From positions 1 to 64,000 of the forward strand of contig CAVQID010000059.1 of assembly GCA_963712485.1 (NCBI GenBank): a stretch of DNA of 64,000 nucleotides, read 5' to 3'. Shown piece by piece: positions 1-9,516 of this stretch (position 1 is the stretch's first letter; every line of letters begins with the position of its first letter). The translations under genes were made by a program, and so were the position numbers. The stretch comes from JALORV01 sp963712485. GTDB taxonomy: Bacteria > Pseudomonadota > Gammaproteobacteria > Burkholderiales > Burkholderiaceae_F. Under the pieces are notes generated by a model. It was not told the DNA's origin, made no database searches, and saw only the letters and a program-made list of their open reading frames with translations.

Positions 1-1612
1 TCGCCCAGCGCTCGGCGCGCAATGGGTGCAGTTCCCGCATCATCTTGGCACTGGCCTCGTTCGACGTGGCCTGCACCAGCGGGCGCGCAAGCAGTTCGTA
101 CGCCTTCTGGTTGAAGTCGGAGACGCGCTCAACCGCCTCGAACGCCAGCTCGTCCTTGCGCTTGAAGCGGTTCAGCCGCCCGACGATCTCCTCGAGCCGT
201 TGCTCGCGGAACTCGACTTCATACTCGGCTTTGCCACCCTTGCCGGCGACTTCATTGATCACCATGCCGTACAGGCCCGGTGGCAGCGCTTCGATCGACT
301 TCAGCACCGAGACGATCTGCGCATGCTCTTTCTTCGCGACCGAGCCGGATACGAAGATGCCGAGGTGACCCGCGCTCTGGTGCAGCAGTCCGACGATGAC
401 CTGGCCGCGAGCCTTGATCTCGTCGGTCGAGCCGTAGACATCGGCAATCCAGTTGAATGCCTGCTGCGGCGGCGTGATGTTGTCGCCCATCGAGGCGAAC
501 AGCACGATCGGCGAGCGGATCTCGCGCAGGTCGAAGACCTTGCCCGCGCCGGCCGCGGTCTCGCCGCTCCACAGCTTGTTGCCGACGAAGAGGTTCTGCG
601 TGATCCACTCGATCTCTTCGCGGTTCATCAGATAGAACCCGCCCCACCACCGCTCGAACTCCAGGAAGCGCGGCACTTCGGTGTCGACATTCTTGTAGAC
701 GTTGTAGTACTTGTCCCAGTAGGTGTTGGCCGGGTTCAGTCCCTCGAAGTTCTGCACCAGGTAGGCCCCGTCGAACAGACCCGCGCCCATGTCGGAGGCC
801 ATCGACGCCATCCAGGTGCCGCCGAGCATGCCGCCGGCATAGCGCATCGGGTTGTCGCTCGGGCCGTCCGCCAGTGCGCCACCCCAGTACGACATCGGAG
901 CGCCGTTGATGACGATCGGGCCGGTGTCCTCGGGATGCGAGGCCGCGAGCATCATCGCTGCCCAGCCGCCCTGGCAGTTGCCGACGATCGCCGGCTTCGG
1001 ACTTTTCGGATGCAGTTCGCGCACGCGCTCGACGAAGCGGCGCTCGGCGGCGCAGACATCGAGCAGGGTCTGGCCCGGTTCGGGCTGCGGGAAGAAGATC
1101 ACGAAATAGACCGGATGGCCCTCGCGCAGCGCCACGCCGACCTGCGAGTCGTCCTTGAAACCGCCGATGCCCGGCCCGTGTCCGGCGCGCGGGTCGATGA
1201 TCACGTAGGGCCGGCGCTTCGCGTCGATGGTGATGCCTGCGGGCGGCACGATCTTCACCAGCGCGTAGTTCACCGCGCGCTCCAGTGTGCGGCCATCGAG
1301 CACCATCTCGTAGTCGAAACTGAGCACCGGCGGCAGCCCCGCGCGCGTGTGCTCGAGATACTGGTTGCCGCGCTGGCGCATCGCGTCGAGAAACAGGATG
1401 CCGCGCTGCATCGAGTCGATCGCGTAGGTGCTCCAGTCCCGCATCACGTCGAGCGGCGACGTCACGGACGCCATCTCCCGCATGTAATCGTCGCGGACTT
1501 TCTTGACGCGCTCGTCGTAGTGCTCCGTCGCCTTGTGCACACGCGCCTGATAGAGCTGCGCGACCTTGCCAGAGACGTCCATTGACTTGGCCAGATTCTT
1601 GCCGGTGTCCAT
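1..1612 (-). CDS. DUF3141 protein, PHA-synthase/lipase-like alpha/beta hydrolase (3' end outside window)
   Basis: Read on the minus strand, an open frame runs from ATG at 1612 off the left edge (537 codons visible). It has the look of DUF3141 proteins, which resemble poly(3-hydroxyalkanoate) synthases. A lipase-type box GNCQGGW lies near residue 211, with Cys (about 213) in the nucleophile position, as in PHA synthases rather than the Ser of ordinary lipases. The segment around residues 145-160 (IIDPRAGHGPG) fits the strand-loop preceding the oxyanion hole, and a late segment LLHQSAGHLGIF could supply the catalytic His. It is the last visible gene of a four-gene operon (phosphotransacylase, kinase, FabI-like reductase), 32 bp after the reductase. 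That context suggests work on short-chain acyl or hydroxyacyl-CoA, which is inference; the true substrate is unknown. Confidence 0.8.
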   Translation of the reverse strand, partial: MDTGKNLAKSMDVSGKVAQLYQARVHKATEHYDERVKKVRDDYMREMASVTSPLDVMRDWSTYAIDSMQRGILFLDAMRQRGNQYLEHTRAGLPPVLSFDYEMVLDGRTLERAVNYALVKIVPPAGITIDAKRRPYVIIDPRAGHGPGIGGFKDDSQVGVALREGHPVYFVIFFPQPEPGQTLLDVCAAERRFVERVRELHPKSPKPAIVGNCQGGWAAMMLAASHPEDTGPIVINGAPMSYWGGALADGPSDNPMRYAGGMLGGTWMASMASDMGAGLFDGAYLVQNFEGLNPANTYWDKYYNVYKNVDTEVPRFLEFERWWGGFYLMNREEIEWITQNLFVGNKLWSGETAAGAGKVFDLREIRSPIVLFASMGDNITPPQQAFNWIADVYGSTDEIKARGQVIVGLLHQSAGHLGIFVSGSVAKKEHAQIVSVLKSIEALPPGLYGMVINEVAGKGGKAEYEVEFREQRLEEIVGRLNRFKRKDELAFEAVERVSDFNQKAYELLARPLVQATSNEASAKMMRELHPLRAERWA

Positions 1613-1644
1613 AGGTTCCTCGCTGATTCGTTCCGGCGCGATGG

Positions 1645-2427
1645 TCACGCCATGATGTGGACGCCGCCGTCCACGTAAACGGTCTCGCCGCTGATGCGCC
1701 GTGCATACGGCGTGGCCAGGTAGGCGCAGGCAAAGCCGACGTCCATGATGTCGACCAGCTCACCGAGCGGCGCTTTCTGCGCTGCTTCGGTCAGCAGCAG
1801 ATCGAAGTCCTTCAGTCCCGACGCTGCGCGGGTCTTCAGGGGGCCTGGCGACATCGCATGCACGCGGATGCGCTGCGGGCCGAGTTCATACGCGAGGTAG
1901 CGGCACGAGGCCTCGAGTGCGGCCTTCACGGGGCCCATCACGTTGTAGTTCGGCACGACCCGGTTGGCACCGTAGTAGCTCATCGCGAACATCGTGCCGC
2001 CGTCCTTCATCAGTGGCGCGGCCAGCTTCGCCATGCGGATGAACGAATGGCACGACACGTCGATCGCCTTGGCGAAGCCCTCCGCCGAGCAGTTCAACAG
2101 CCCGCCCTGCAGGTCATCTTTCGGCGCCCACGCAATCGAATGCACGAGGATGTCGAGCCGTCCCCACTTGCGCCCGATCGCCTCGAACACCGCTTCCAGC
2201 TGCCCTGGCACGCTGACATCGAGCGGCAAGAAAAGCGGCGACTCCAGCTCGGCCGCAAGCGGCTGCACGTAGGGCAGTGCTTTCTCGTTGAGGTAGGTCA
2301 CTGCGACGTCGGCGCCGAGTTCACGGAACGCCTTGGCGCAGCCCCAGGCAATGGAATGTTCATTCGCGATGCCGACAACGAGCGCCTTGCTTGCACTCAA
2401 CACCGGCTGGGGAACCCGCAACGTCAT
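1645..2427 (-). CDS. fabI: FabI-type enoyl-[acyl-carrier-protein] reductase (SDR family)
   Basis: This 260-residue protein matches the FabI branch of short-chain dehydrogenases, which reduce trans-2-enoyl-ACP with NAD(P)H. Visible features are the N-terminal nucleotide-binding segment VVGIANEHSIAWGCA, the FabI catalytic arrangement Y-x6-K in YNVMGPVK preceded by a second Tyr (SYYGANR), and the C-terminal GETVYVDGG. The length is normal for FabI. It lies 13 bp after the kinase gene and before the DUF3141 gene, so it is co-transcribed with an acyl-phosphate module and not with fatty-acid synthesis genes. It may therefore be a second, specialised FabI acting on short-chain enoyl thioesters; that is inferred from context only. 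Confidence 0.85.
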   Translation of the reverse strand: MTLRVPQPVLSASKALVVGIANEHSIAWGCAKAFRELGADVAVTYLNEKALPYVQPLAAELESPLFLPLDVSVPGQLEAVFEAIGRKWGRLDILVHSIAWAPKDDLQGGLLNCSAEGFAKAIDVSCHSFIRMAKLAAPLMKDGGTMFAMSYYGANRVVPNYNVMGPVKAALEASCRYLAYELGPQRIRVHAMSPGPLKTRAASGLKDFDLLLTEAAQKAPLGELVDIMDVGFACAYLATPYARRISGETVYVDGGVHIMA

Positions 2428-2440
2428 GGTGTTCGCTCCA

Positions 2441-3627
2441 TCAGCTCGCCAGCAGTCGTTCGGTATGGCGCGCGATCATCAGTTCTTCATTGGTCGGAAT
2501 CGTCCAGGCAGCGACGCGACTCGCGGACGTGCTGACGCGCGGGCCACCCGATTGATTCGCCGCCGCATCCAGTTCCACGCCCAGCCACGCGGCGGCCTTG
2601 CAGATGCGCGCGCGGATCTCCGCCGAGTTCTCGCCAACGCCGGCCGTGAACACCAGCGCGTCGAGCCCGCCGAGCGCGGCCGCCAGCGACCCCAGTTCAC
2701 GGCTGATGCGGTAGACAAAGAGGTCGACCGCAAGCTTCGCGCGCGGCTCGCTGCTCGCCAGCAGCGTGCGCATGTCGCTGGCGATGCCGGAAACGCCCAG
2801 GAGTCCTGACTGCTGGTACAGCAACTTCTCGATCGTGCGTGCATCCATGCCGCGCTCGTCCATCAGGTAGAGCACGACACCGGGATCGAGGTTGCCGGTG
2901 CGCGTACCCATCGGCAGGCCGTCGACGGCGGTGAATCCCATCGTCGAGGCCACGCTGCGTCCGCTCTGCAATGCACACATGCTGGCGCCGTTGCCGAGAT
3001 GGAGCACGACGGTACGCCCGTGCGCGGCTGTCGCATCGACCTGCGGCAGCACCGAGGCGATGTACTCGTAGCTCAGACCGTGGAAGCCGTAGCGCCGCAC
3101 GCCAGCCTCGTGCATTTCGTAGGGCAGCGCGAACATCTGCGCGATTTCCGGATTGGTGCGATGGAATGCCGTGTCGAAGCACGCGACCTGGGCGACGTCG
3201 GGCGCGCGTTGCGTCACCGCGCGTATCGCGGCAAGGTTGTGCGGCTGGTGCAGCGGCGCCAGCGGCTACGAACTTGTCCAGTGCGGTCAGGAGCGAGGCG
3301 TCAACGCGCACCGGATGCGTGTACTCCAGACCGCCGTGGACGACGCGATGTCCGACGCCCGCCAGTTGCGCGCCGTCGGCGCGCTCGCGCAGGAACGCGA
3401 ACAGGTGCGCCAGCGCGCCGTCGTGCCCCAGCTTCGTTTCCGCCGGCCACGACCTTCTCGCTGAGCATCGCGCCGGCAGCGTCCTTGGCGACGAAGCGCG
3501 GCTCGTTGAACAAGGATTCGATCTGGCCGCGCAGCCGCAGTTCCAGCTCCGCATTGCTGCGGAAGAACACCGAGAACTTGACGCTCGATGATCCGGCGTT
3601 CAGTACGACGATTGCCTGATCTGGCAT
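2441..3627 (-). CDS. ackA: Acetate/butyrate-type kinase, ASKHA family (two frame breaks in this sequence)
   Basis: AckA-family kinases interconvert an acyl phosphate plus ADP with a carboxylate plus ATP. The N-terminus reads VVLNAGSSSVKFSVF, the phosphate-binding signature. The middle has GHRVVHGG, and the C-terminal part carries ACFDTAFH, GFHGLSYEY, HLGNGAS and FTAGVGENS, all family landmarks. The reading frame is broken twice, near 3265 and near 3440, each time by one apparent extra base. Undoing both gives 394 residues, the usual size, with LAPLHQPHNL restored across the first break. It starts 8 bp after the phosphotransacylase stop and ends 13 bp before fabI. Either this is a recent pseudogene or, more likely given similar breaks elsewhere in the window, the breaks are assembly errors. 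Confidence 0.85.
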
Positions 3628-3635
3628 GGCTGGCC

Positions 3636-4574
3636 TCAGGCGACGACCTTCTGAAGCGCCTCGCGGCGGGCACGCGCCACCAGCACGGCGACGGCGCACG
3701 ACGCGAGGCGCGTGATTTCGGAATCGGCGCGGCTGGTCAGGATGATCGGCACGCGCGCGCCGAGGACAATGCCCGCGGCGTCTGCGCCCGCGAGGAACGA
3801 CAGGCTCTTGGCCAGCATGTTGCCGGCCTCAAGGTCCGGCACGATCAGCACGTTGGCGCGCCCCGCGACCGGTGAATCGATGTTCTTGATTTCCGCGGCG
3901 GTCAGGCTGATCGCGTTGTCGAGCGCCAGCGGTCCATCGAGCACCGCGCCGGTGATCTGCCGGCGGTCGGCCATCTTGCACAGCGCCGCTGCCTCGACGG
4001 TCGATGGCACCTTCGGATTCACCGTTTCCATCGCCGACAGGATCGCGACGCGAACCTCGGTGAACTGCAGTGCGTGCGCCAGGTCGATCGCGTTCTGCAC
4101 GATGTCGACCTTGTCTTCCAGCGTCGGCATGATGTTGACTGCCGCGTCGGAAATGATCAGCGGGTCTTCGTAGGCCGGCACATCCATCACGAAGCAGTGG
4201 CTGACGCGGCGCGATGTGCGCAGGCCGTTTTCACGCCGCACGACCGCTGCCATCAGCTCGTCGGTGTGCAGACTGCCCTTCATGATCGCCTCGGCCTGGC
4301 CGCTGAGCACCAGCTCGACTGCCTTGTCGGCGGCAGCATGACTGTGCGGCACATCGACGATCGGATACTCGGCGATGTCGACGCCGGCCTTGCGCGCGGC
4401 CTCGCGGATGCGCTCGGTCGGGCCGACGAGGATCGGTTTGATCAAGCCGAGCCGGGCGGCGCCGATTGCGCCGTCGATCGCGGCTTCATCGCAGGGATGG
4501 ACGACGGCGGTCGGCATCGGCGGCAGGCCGCGACAGGCGTCCAGCAGGCGTTGGTACTTGGCGTGATTGTTCAT
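3636..4574 (-). CDS. Phosphate acetyl/butyryltransferase
   Basis: The product is a 312-residue phosphotransacylase that moves an acyl group between CoA and phosphate. It is a single-domain enzyme of the Pta/Ptb type without the long N-terminal regulatory region of enterobacterial Pta. Segments typical of the family are PILVGPTERIR near the N-terminus, IMKGSLHTDELMAAVV in the middle, and the C-terminal VLIVPDLEAGNMLAKSLSF and GARVPIILTSRAD. I chose the start MNNHAKYQ at 4574 over an in-frame ATG 39 bases upstream because the shorter form matches the family's N-terminus. It is the promoter-proximal gene of the operon with ackA, fabI and the DUF3141 gene, divergent from the RND pump. Acetyl- versus butyryl-CoA preference cannot be read from sequence. 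Confidence 0.85.
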   Translation of the reverse strand: MNNHAKYQRLLDACRGLPPMPTAVVHPCDEAAIDGAIGAARLGLIKPILVGPTERIREAARKAGVDIAEYPIVDVPHSHAAADKAVELVLSGQAEAIMKGSLHTDELMAAVVRRENGLRTSRRVSHCFVMDVPAYEDPLIISDAAVNIMPTLEDKVDIVQNAIDLAHALQFTEVRVAILSAMETVNPKVPSTVEAAALCKMADRRQITGAVLDGPLALDNAISLTAAEIKNIDSPVAGRANVLIVPDLEAGNMLAKSLSFLAGADAAGIVLGARVPIILTSRADSEITRLASCAVAVLVARARREALQKVVA

Positions 4575-4818
4575 GCAGAAGGTGGGGTGTCGGCAGGAAA
4601 TGCTGCACTGCAACTATAGCGCTTCTGTCAAGCGAAGCTGCGAATCGCTCGCCTTGAATTGACGGGCAGCAAACGACGCGACGCCCGCGATCGGTAGCCG
4701 TTTCATCGGCAGGGTCGGGAAAGGGCGCCGGCGCGGGGATGTGGAGATATATTCGGCGGTCGCGGCGGCTTCGACGACAAGAAGATGGACGGTGCGACCA
4801 GGCATCGGGGGGAAGCAG

Positions 4819-6337
4819 ATGGCGCACGGGCAGCGGCGGATTTTGACGGCGCTGATGGGCGTTGGCATCGGTGCGGCACTCGCCGCCTGCAGCCGTGGCG
4901 CCACTGCGCCTCCGGCCCGTCCGACACCGGAAGTCACGACGGTCACCGTGGCGCCGCGTGACATCGCGCTGACTTTCGAATACCTCGCGCAGACGCAGAG
5001 CTCGCAATCGGTCAACATCCAGGCGCGTGTCAGCGGCTTTCTCGACAAGCGCGTCTACACCGAGGGCGATGTCGTGCGTGCGGGCCAGGTCCTGTTCCTG
5101 ATGGATCCGAAGCCGCTGAAGGCGCAGGTCGATGCCGCGCAGGCGCAACTCAACAATGCTCAGGCAGCACTGGATGTGGCCAAGTTCAATCTCGACCGCA
5201 TCAAACCGCTTTCGGAGCAGAAGGCGATGTCGCAAAAGGACCTCGACGATGCCAACGGGCAGTATCTGTCGTCGAAGGCCAACGTCGATCAGGCGCGTGC
5301 GAATCTCGAAGCGGCCAAACTCAATCTTTCATACGCGACCATCACGTCGCCGATCACCGGCGTCACCGGCAGCGCGATCGTCGCCGACGGTACCTACGTC
5401 AGCAGTTCCAACAGCCAGCTGACGACGGTCTCCACACTGTCGCCGATGTGGGTGACGTTCAGCCTGTCCGAAGCCGAAGCCCTGCGTTACCGCGAGGACA
5501 TCGAGCGCGGCACGCTGAAGCGGCCCGCCGGCGGCATTTACACGGCCGAGATCGTCCTGGCCGACGGCACCATCTTCCCGGAAAGCGGCCGCATCACGTT
5601 CAGCGATCCGGGTTTCAACAGCCAGACCGGCACCTTCAGCGTGCGCGTGCAGGTCGCCAATCCGCAGGGCTTGCTGCGCCCGAATCAGTTTGTCCGCGTG
5701 CGGCTCAAGGGCGCGACGCGTCCGAATGCGCAGGCGGTGCCGTTGCGCGCGGTGCAGCAGGGGCCGAAGGGCCATTACGTCTGGGTCGTGAGCAAGGGAA
5801 ACACCGTCGACATGCGGCCCGTGTCGGTCGGGCAATGGATCGGCGATGACTGGCTCATTACCAGCGGACTCGATAGCAGCAGCGTGGTGGTGGTCGACGG
5901 CGCCCTGACGCTGACGCCGGGCGCGGCGGTCAGGCCGCGGCCGCTCACCGCTAGCAGCGGCGACGCCCGCCGCCGCTGCAGCATCAGACGCGACGCGCAC
6001 GCCGGAAGCGCCGAAGGCGCCGGTTCTGCCGGCGCGCATCTACTTCGCCAGCGGCTCCGCGGCGCTCGACCCGAATGCGCGCGAAGCCCTGCGTAGCATC
6101 GGTAACGGGCTCGCCGGCGTTCCCTACGTCGTCGACATCACCGGATATGTCGACGCACAAGGCCCCGCGACGAAGAACCGCGCACTGGCGGAACAGCGCG
6201 CGAAGGCGGTGCGCGACGCACTGGCGGCCACCGGCGTGCCGGCGGAGCGCCTGCGCCTCGCGTCGCCCGCCGGCATCGTCGGACATGGCGATCCGGCGCA
6301 GGCGCGTCGCGTCGACATCGCGCTCGCGGCCCGCTGA
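4819..6337 (+). CDS. RND efflux periplasmic adaptor lipoprotein with apparent C-terminal OmpA-like domain (one frame break)
   Basis: The N-terminal 390 residues form a MexE/AcrA-type membrane fusion protein linking an inner-membrane RND pump to an outer-membrane channel. The signal peptide ends in lipobox LAAC (Cys24). It is followed by the biotinyl-lipoyl-like segment (VNIQARVSGFLDKR), an alpha-hairpin rich in A/Q/N/L, and LSYATITSPITG. Start 4819 follows a strong GGGGGAAGC ribosome site. After VRPRP the frame shifts by one base near 5955. The next frame has no start codon, begins after a stop at about 5906, and encodes an A/P linker plus about 105 residues of OmpA-like fold: IYFASGSAALDP, then GYVDAQG, N, and EQRAKAVRDAL, keeping the Asp and Arg used to bind peptidoglycan. 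Undoing the break gives 505 residues. The stop overlaps the pump gene's ATG. Confidence 0.75.
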
Positions 6338-9300
6338 TGTTTTCGCGCTTCTTCATCGAGCGGCCGGTATTCGCCGTGGTCGTCTCGATCATCATCGTGC
6401 TGGCAGGGCTGGTCGCGATGCGGGCGCTGCCGATCGAGCAGTACCCGACCATCATGCCGGTCCAGGTGACGGTCAACACGATGTATGCCGGCGCCGATTC
6501 GCAGACCGTGGCCGAGTCGGTCGCCGCGCCGATCGAGGCGCAGATCAACGGCGTCGACAACATGCTGTACATGACGTCGAGCAGTTCGTCGACGGGCCAG
6601 CTGATGCTGACGGTGTTCTTCTCGCTCGATACCGATCCCGACATCGCGCAGGTGCAGGTGCAAAACCGCGTGAACCTGGCGCTGCCGCAACTGCCCACAG
6701 CGGTGCAGCAGAACGGCGTACAGGTGCAGAAGAAGTCGTCGTCGATCATGATGCTGATCGCGGTCAAGGGCCCGGCCGAGCACTACACCTCCGATTACAT
6801 CGCCAATTATGCGAACGTCTACGTGCTCGATGCGCTGAAGCGCGTGCAGGGCGCAGGCCAGGCGCAGATCCTCGGCGTTCCCGACCAGGCGATGCGCATC
6901 TGGATGAATCCGGATCGCATGGCGTCGCTCGGCATCACGACGAGCGACATCCAGCAGGCGGTGCAGTCGCAGAACGCGCTCTTCGGCGCCGGCCAGATCG
7001 GCCAGCAGCCGACGCCGGCGCCGGTGGAACTCAGTTTCCCGGTGGTCACGCAGCGGCCGTTCACCGATCCGTCGCAGTACGAAAACATGATCCTGCGGGC
7101 GAGCAGTCCCGGCAGCGCGATCGTGCGGCTGAAGGATGTCGCGCGCGCGGAAGTGGGGCTCAAGAGCTACGTCGTCGACTCCAAGCTCAACGGTGTGCCG
7201 GCCACGTACATCGCCGTCTACCAGCAGTCGGGTGCCAACGCGTTACAGGTGTCCGACGGCGTGCGCGCGGCCCTCGACCAGTTGAAGGCCACCTTCCCGC
7301 CGGGCATCGAGGCCGTCATCGCGCTCGACACGACGGACTTCGTGCGGCTGTCGATCAAGGAGGTCATCAAGACGCTGTTCGAGGCGATCGTGCTGGTGGT
7401 GCTGGTCGTCTATCTGTTCCTGCAGAGCTTCCGTGCCACCTTCATCTGCATCATCGCGGTGTTCGTCGCGCTGGTCGGGGCCTTCAGCGGCATGTACGCG
7501 CTCGGCTTCTCGCTCAACCTGCTGACACTCTTCGGCCTCATATTGGCGATCGGCATGGTGATCGACGATGCGATCGTCGTCGTGGAGAACGTCGACCGCA
7601 ACATGCACGAGCACGGCCTCAACCCGCGCGATGCCGCGATCCGCTCGATGGAGGAAGTTTCCGGCCCGGTCGTTGCGGTGGTGCTGGTGCTGTGCGCCGT
7701 GTTCATCCCGGCGGCTTTCCTGCCGGGAACGACAGGACAGCTTTACAAGCAGTTCGCGATCACGATCGCGGTGTCGGTGACGATCTCGGGATTCGTCGCG
7801 CTGACGCTGACGCCGGCGATGTGCGCGGTGATGCTGACGAAGGAAGAGCCGAAGACACGCGGCTTTTTCGGCTGGTTCAACCGCCAGTTCCAGAAACTGA
7901 CGGACGCCTACGGCCGGCTCGTGATGCTGACGATACGGCGCGCCGGGATTGCGCTCGCAATGCTCGCGCTTTTCATCGGCGCGATCGTGGCGCTCTTCAA
8001 GACCACACCGACGAGCTTCGTGCCGCTTGAAGACCAGGGTTACGTGCTGGCGGCGATCATCATGCCCGATGCCGCGAGCCTCGATCGCACCGTGAAGGTC
8101 GGCGACCGCGTTGACAAGCTCTTTGCAGAGTCGCCGGGAGTGCTGAACCGCAGCGTGATCAACGGCTACAGCATCATCGACCAGGGCTTCAAGACCAATG
8201 CGTCGACGCTCTTTATCACGCTGAAGGACTTCGAGGAGCGCTACAAGTCGATCGCCAATGCGAAGCTCGAAAATCCCCGCACGATCCTGGTCGACGTGTA
8301 CAAGAAGTCGTTCGACATCAACGAGGCGCTGGTGCTGCCGATTGCGCCGCCGGCGATTCCGGGCATCGGCACCACGGGCGGCTTCGAATTCTGGATTCAG
8401 TCTTTCGGCGGCGGTGAGCCGGGGCAGCTCGACGCGCTGACGCAGCAGTTCCTGAAGAGTGCGAGGTCGCGCGCCGAACTTACGGGACTCAACACGACCT
8501 TCCGCGCCAACACGCAGCAGCTGAAGGTCGAGGTCGATCGCGACAAGGCGACGCTGCTCGGCGTGCAGGTCCAGGATGTCTACAGCGCGATCCAGGCGCA
8601 GTTCGGCTCGCTGATTGTCAGCCAGTTCAACCAGTACAGCCGATCCTGGTTCGTGATCCTGCAGTCCGACGCGCGTTATCGCCTGACTCCGGAGGACATC
8701 ACCAGGCTCTACACGCGCAACCAGCACGGCACGATGGTGCCGCTGACTGCGCTGGTGACCACGAGCTACGTGACCGGACCGGACCTGATGCCGCACTTCA
8801 ACGGCTTTCCGGCCGCCAAGATCATCGGCAGCCAGGCGCCGGGCTTCAGTTCCGGACAGGCGATCACCGCGATGGAGGAGGTGGCGCAGCAACTTCTGCC
8901 GAGCGGCTACCGGTTCGCATGGTCCGGGCTGGCCTATGACGAGAAGCGCGCCGGTGGCACTTCGTCGGTGGCGTTCGTGTTCGGGCTGATCTTCGTGTTC
9001 CTGGTGCTTGCCGCCCAGTACGAATCGTGGACGTTGCCGGGCGCGGTGATGACGGCAGTGCCGTTTGGCGTGCTCGGTGCGCTGGTGTTCAACTGGATGC
9101 GCGGGCTCGACAACGACGTGTACTTCCAGATCGGCCTGCTGGTGCTGATCGGCCTCGGCGCCAAAAACGCGGTGCTGCGCGTGTCCGCGGCGGTGGAACT
9201 GCGCCAGGAAGGCAAGTCGATCATCGATGCGACGATGCTCGCCGGCGAGCGGCGGCTGCGCCCGATCATCATGACCTCGCTGGCGTTCGCGTTCGGCGTT

Positions 9301-9516
9301 CTGCCGCTCGCATTGGCACTCGGTGCTGGCGCGAACGCGCGTCATTCGATCGGCACCGGCATCATCGGCGGCATGCTCGGCGAAACGACGCTGGCGATGC
9401 TGTACGTGCCGCTGTTCTTCTACCTGTTCGCGCGGATGAAAGAAAAGCGCGCCGCGGGCCGGGGCGCACCGGCCGCGCCGCTGCCGGCGGCAGCCGAGGC
9501 GCGAGGCTCAGAATGA
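6337..9516 (+). CDS. RND multidrug efflux permease, HAE1 family (AcrB/MexF-like)
   Basis: This is a 1059-residue proton-driven inner-membrane pump of normal family length. It has the N-terminal MFSRFFIERPVFA helix start, two large periplasmic loops and 12 expected membrane helices. The TM4 proton-relay pair lies in VIDDAIVVVENVDR (Asp410-Asp411), and the TM10 lysine is in GAKNAV (Lys943). The segment PGTTGQLYKQFAIT and the C-terminal FGVLPLALALGAG are typical of HAE1 pumps. The segment following Lys943 reads VLRVSAAVELRQ, where most relatives have ILIVEFA, so an Arg and a Ser enter this helix region. The gene overlaps the adaptor (TGATG) and the outer-membrane factor (ATGA), so all three are translationally coupled. 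The substrate is unknown. Confidence 0.92.
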   Translation: MFSRFFIERPVFAVVVSIIIVLAGLVAMRALPIEQYPTIMPVQVTVNTMYAGADSQTVAESVAAPIEAQINGVDNMLYMTSSSSSTGQLMLTVFFSLDTDPDIAQVQVQNRVNLALPQLPTAVQQNGVQVQKKSSSIMMLIAVKGPAEHYTSDYIANYANVYVLDALKRVQGAGQAQILGVPDQAMRIWMNPDRMASLGITTSDIQQAVQSQNALFGAGQIGQQPTPAPVELSFPVVTQRPFTDPSQYENMILRASSPGSAIVRLKDVARAEVGLKSYVVDSKLNGVPATYIAVYQQSGANALQVSDGVRAALDQLKATFPPGIEAVIALDTTDFVRLSIKEVIKTLFEAIVLVVLVVYLFLQSFRATFICIIAVFVALVGAFSGMYALGFSLNLLTLFGLILAIGMVIDDAIVVVENVDRNMHEHGLNPRDAAIRSMEEVSGPVVAVVLVLCAVFIPAAFLPGTTGQLYKQFAITIAVSVTISGFVALTLTPAMCAVMLTKEEPKTRGFFGWFNRQFQKLTDAYGRLVMLTIRRAGIALAMLALFIGAIVALFKTTPTSFVPLEDQGYVLAAIIMPDAASLDRTVKVGDRVDKLFAESPGVLNRSVINGYSIIDQGFKTNASTLFITLKDFEERYKSIANAKLENPRTILVDVYKKSFDINEALVLPIAPPAIPGIGTTGGFEFWIQSFGGGEPGQLDALTQQFLKSARSRAELTGLNTTFRANTQQLKVEVDRDKATLLGVQVQDVYSAIQAQFGSLIVSQFNQYSRSWFVILQSDARYRLTPEDITRLYTRNQHGTMVPLTALVTTSYVTGPDLMPHFNGFPAAKIIGSQAPGFSSGQAITAMEEVAQQLLPSGYRFAWSGLAYDEKRAGGTSSVAFVFGLIFVFLVLAAQYESWTLPGAVMTAVPFGVLGALVFNWMRGLDNDVYFQIGLLVLIGLGAKNAVLRVSAAVELRQEGKSIIDATMLAGERRLRPIIMTSLAFAFGVLPLALALGAGANARHSIGTGIIGGMLGETTLAMLYVPLFFYLFARMKEKRAAGRGAPAAPLPAAAEARGSE

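Noticed and set aside
26..1585. Long plus-strand open frame opposite the DUF3141 gene
   Set aside because: High-GC shadow: Arg/His/Val-rich, no domain, and the minus strand encodes a conserved protein with a lipase-type box.
7243..9345. 700-codon minus-strand frame opposite the RND pump
   Set aside because: His/Arg/Gln-rich mirror of the pump codons with no recognisable domain.
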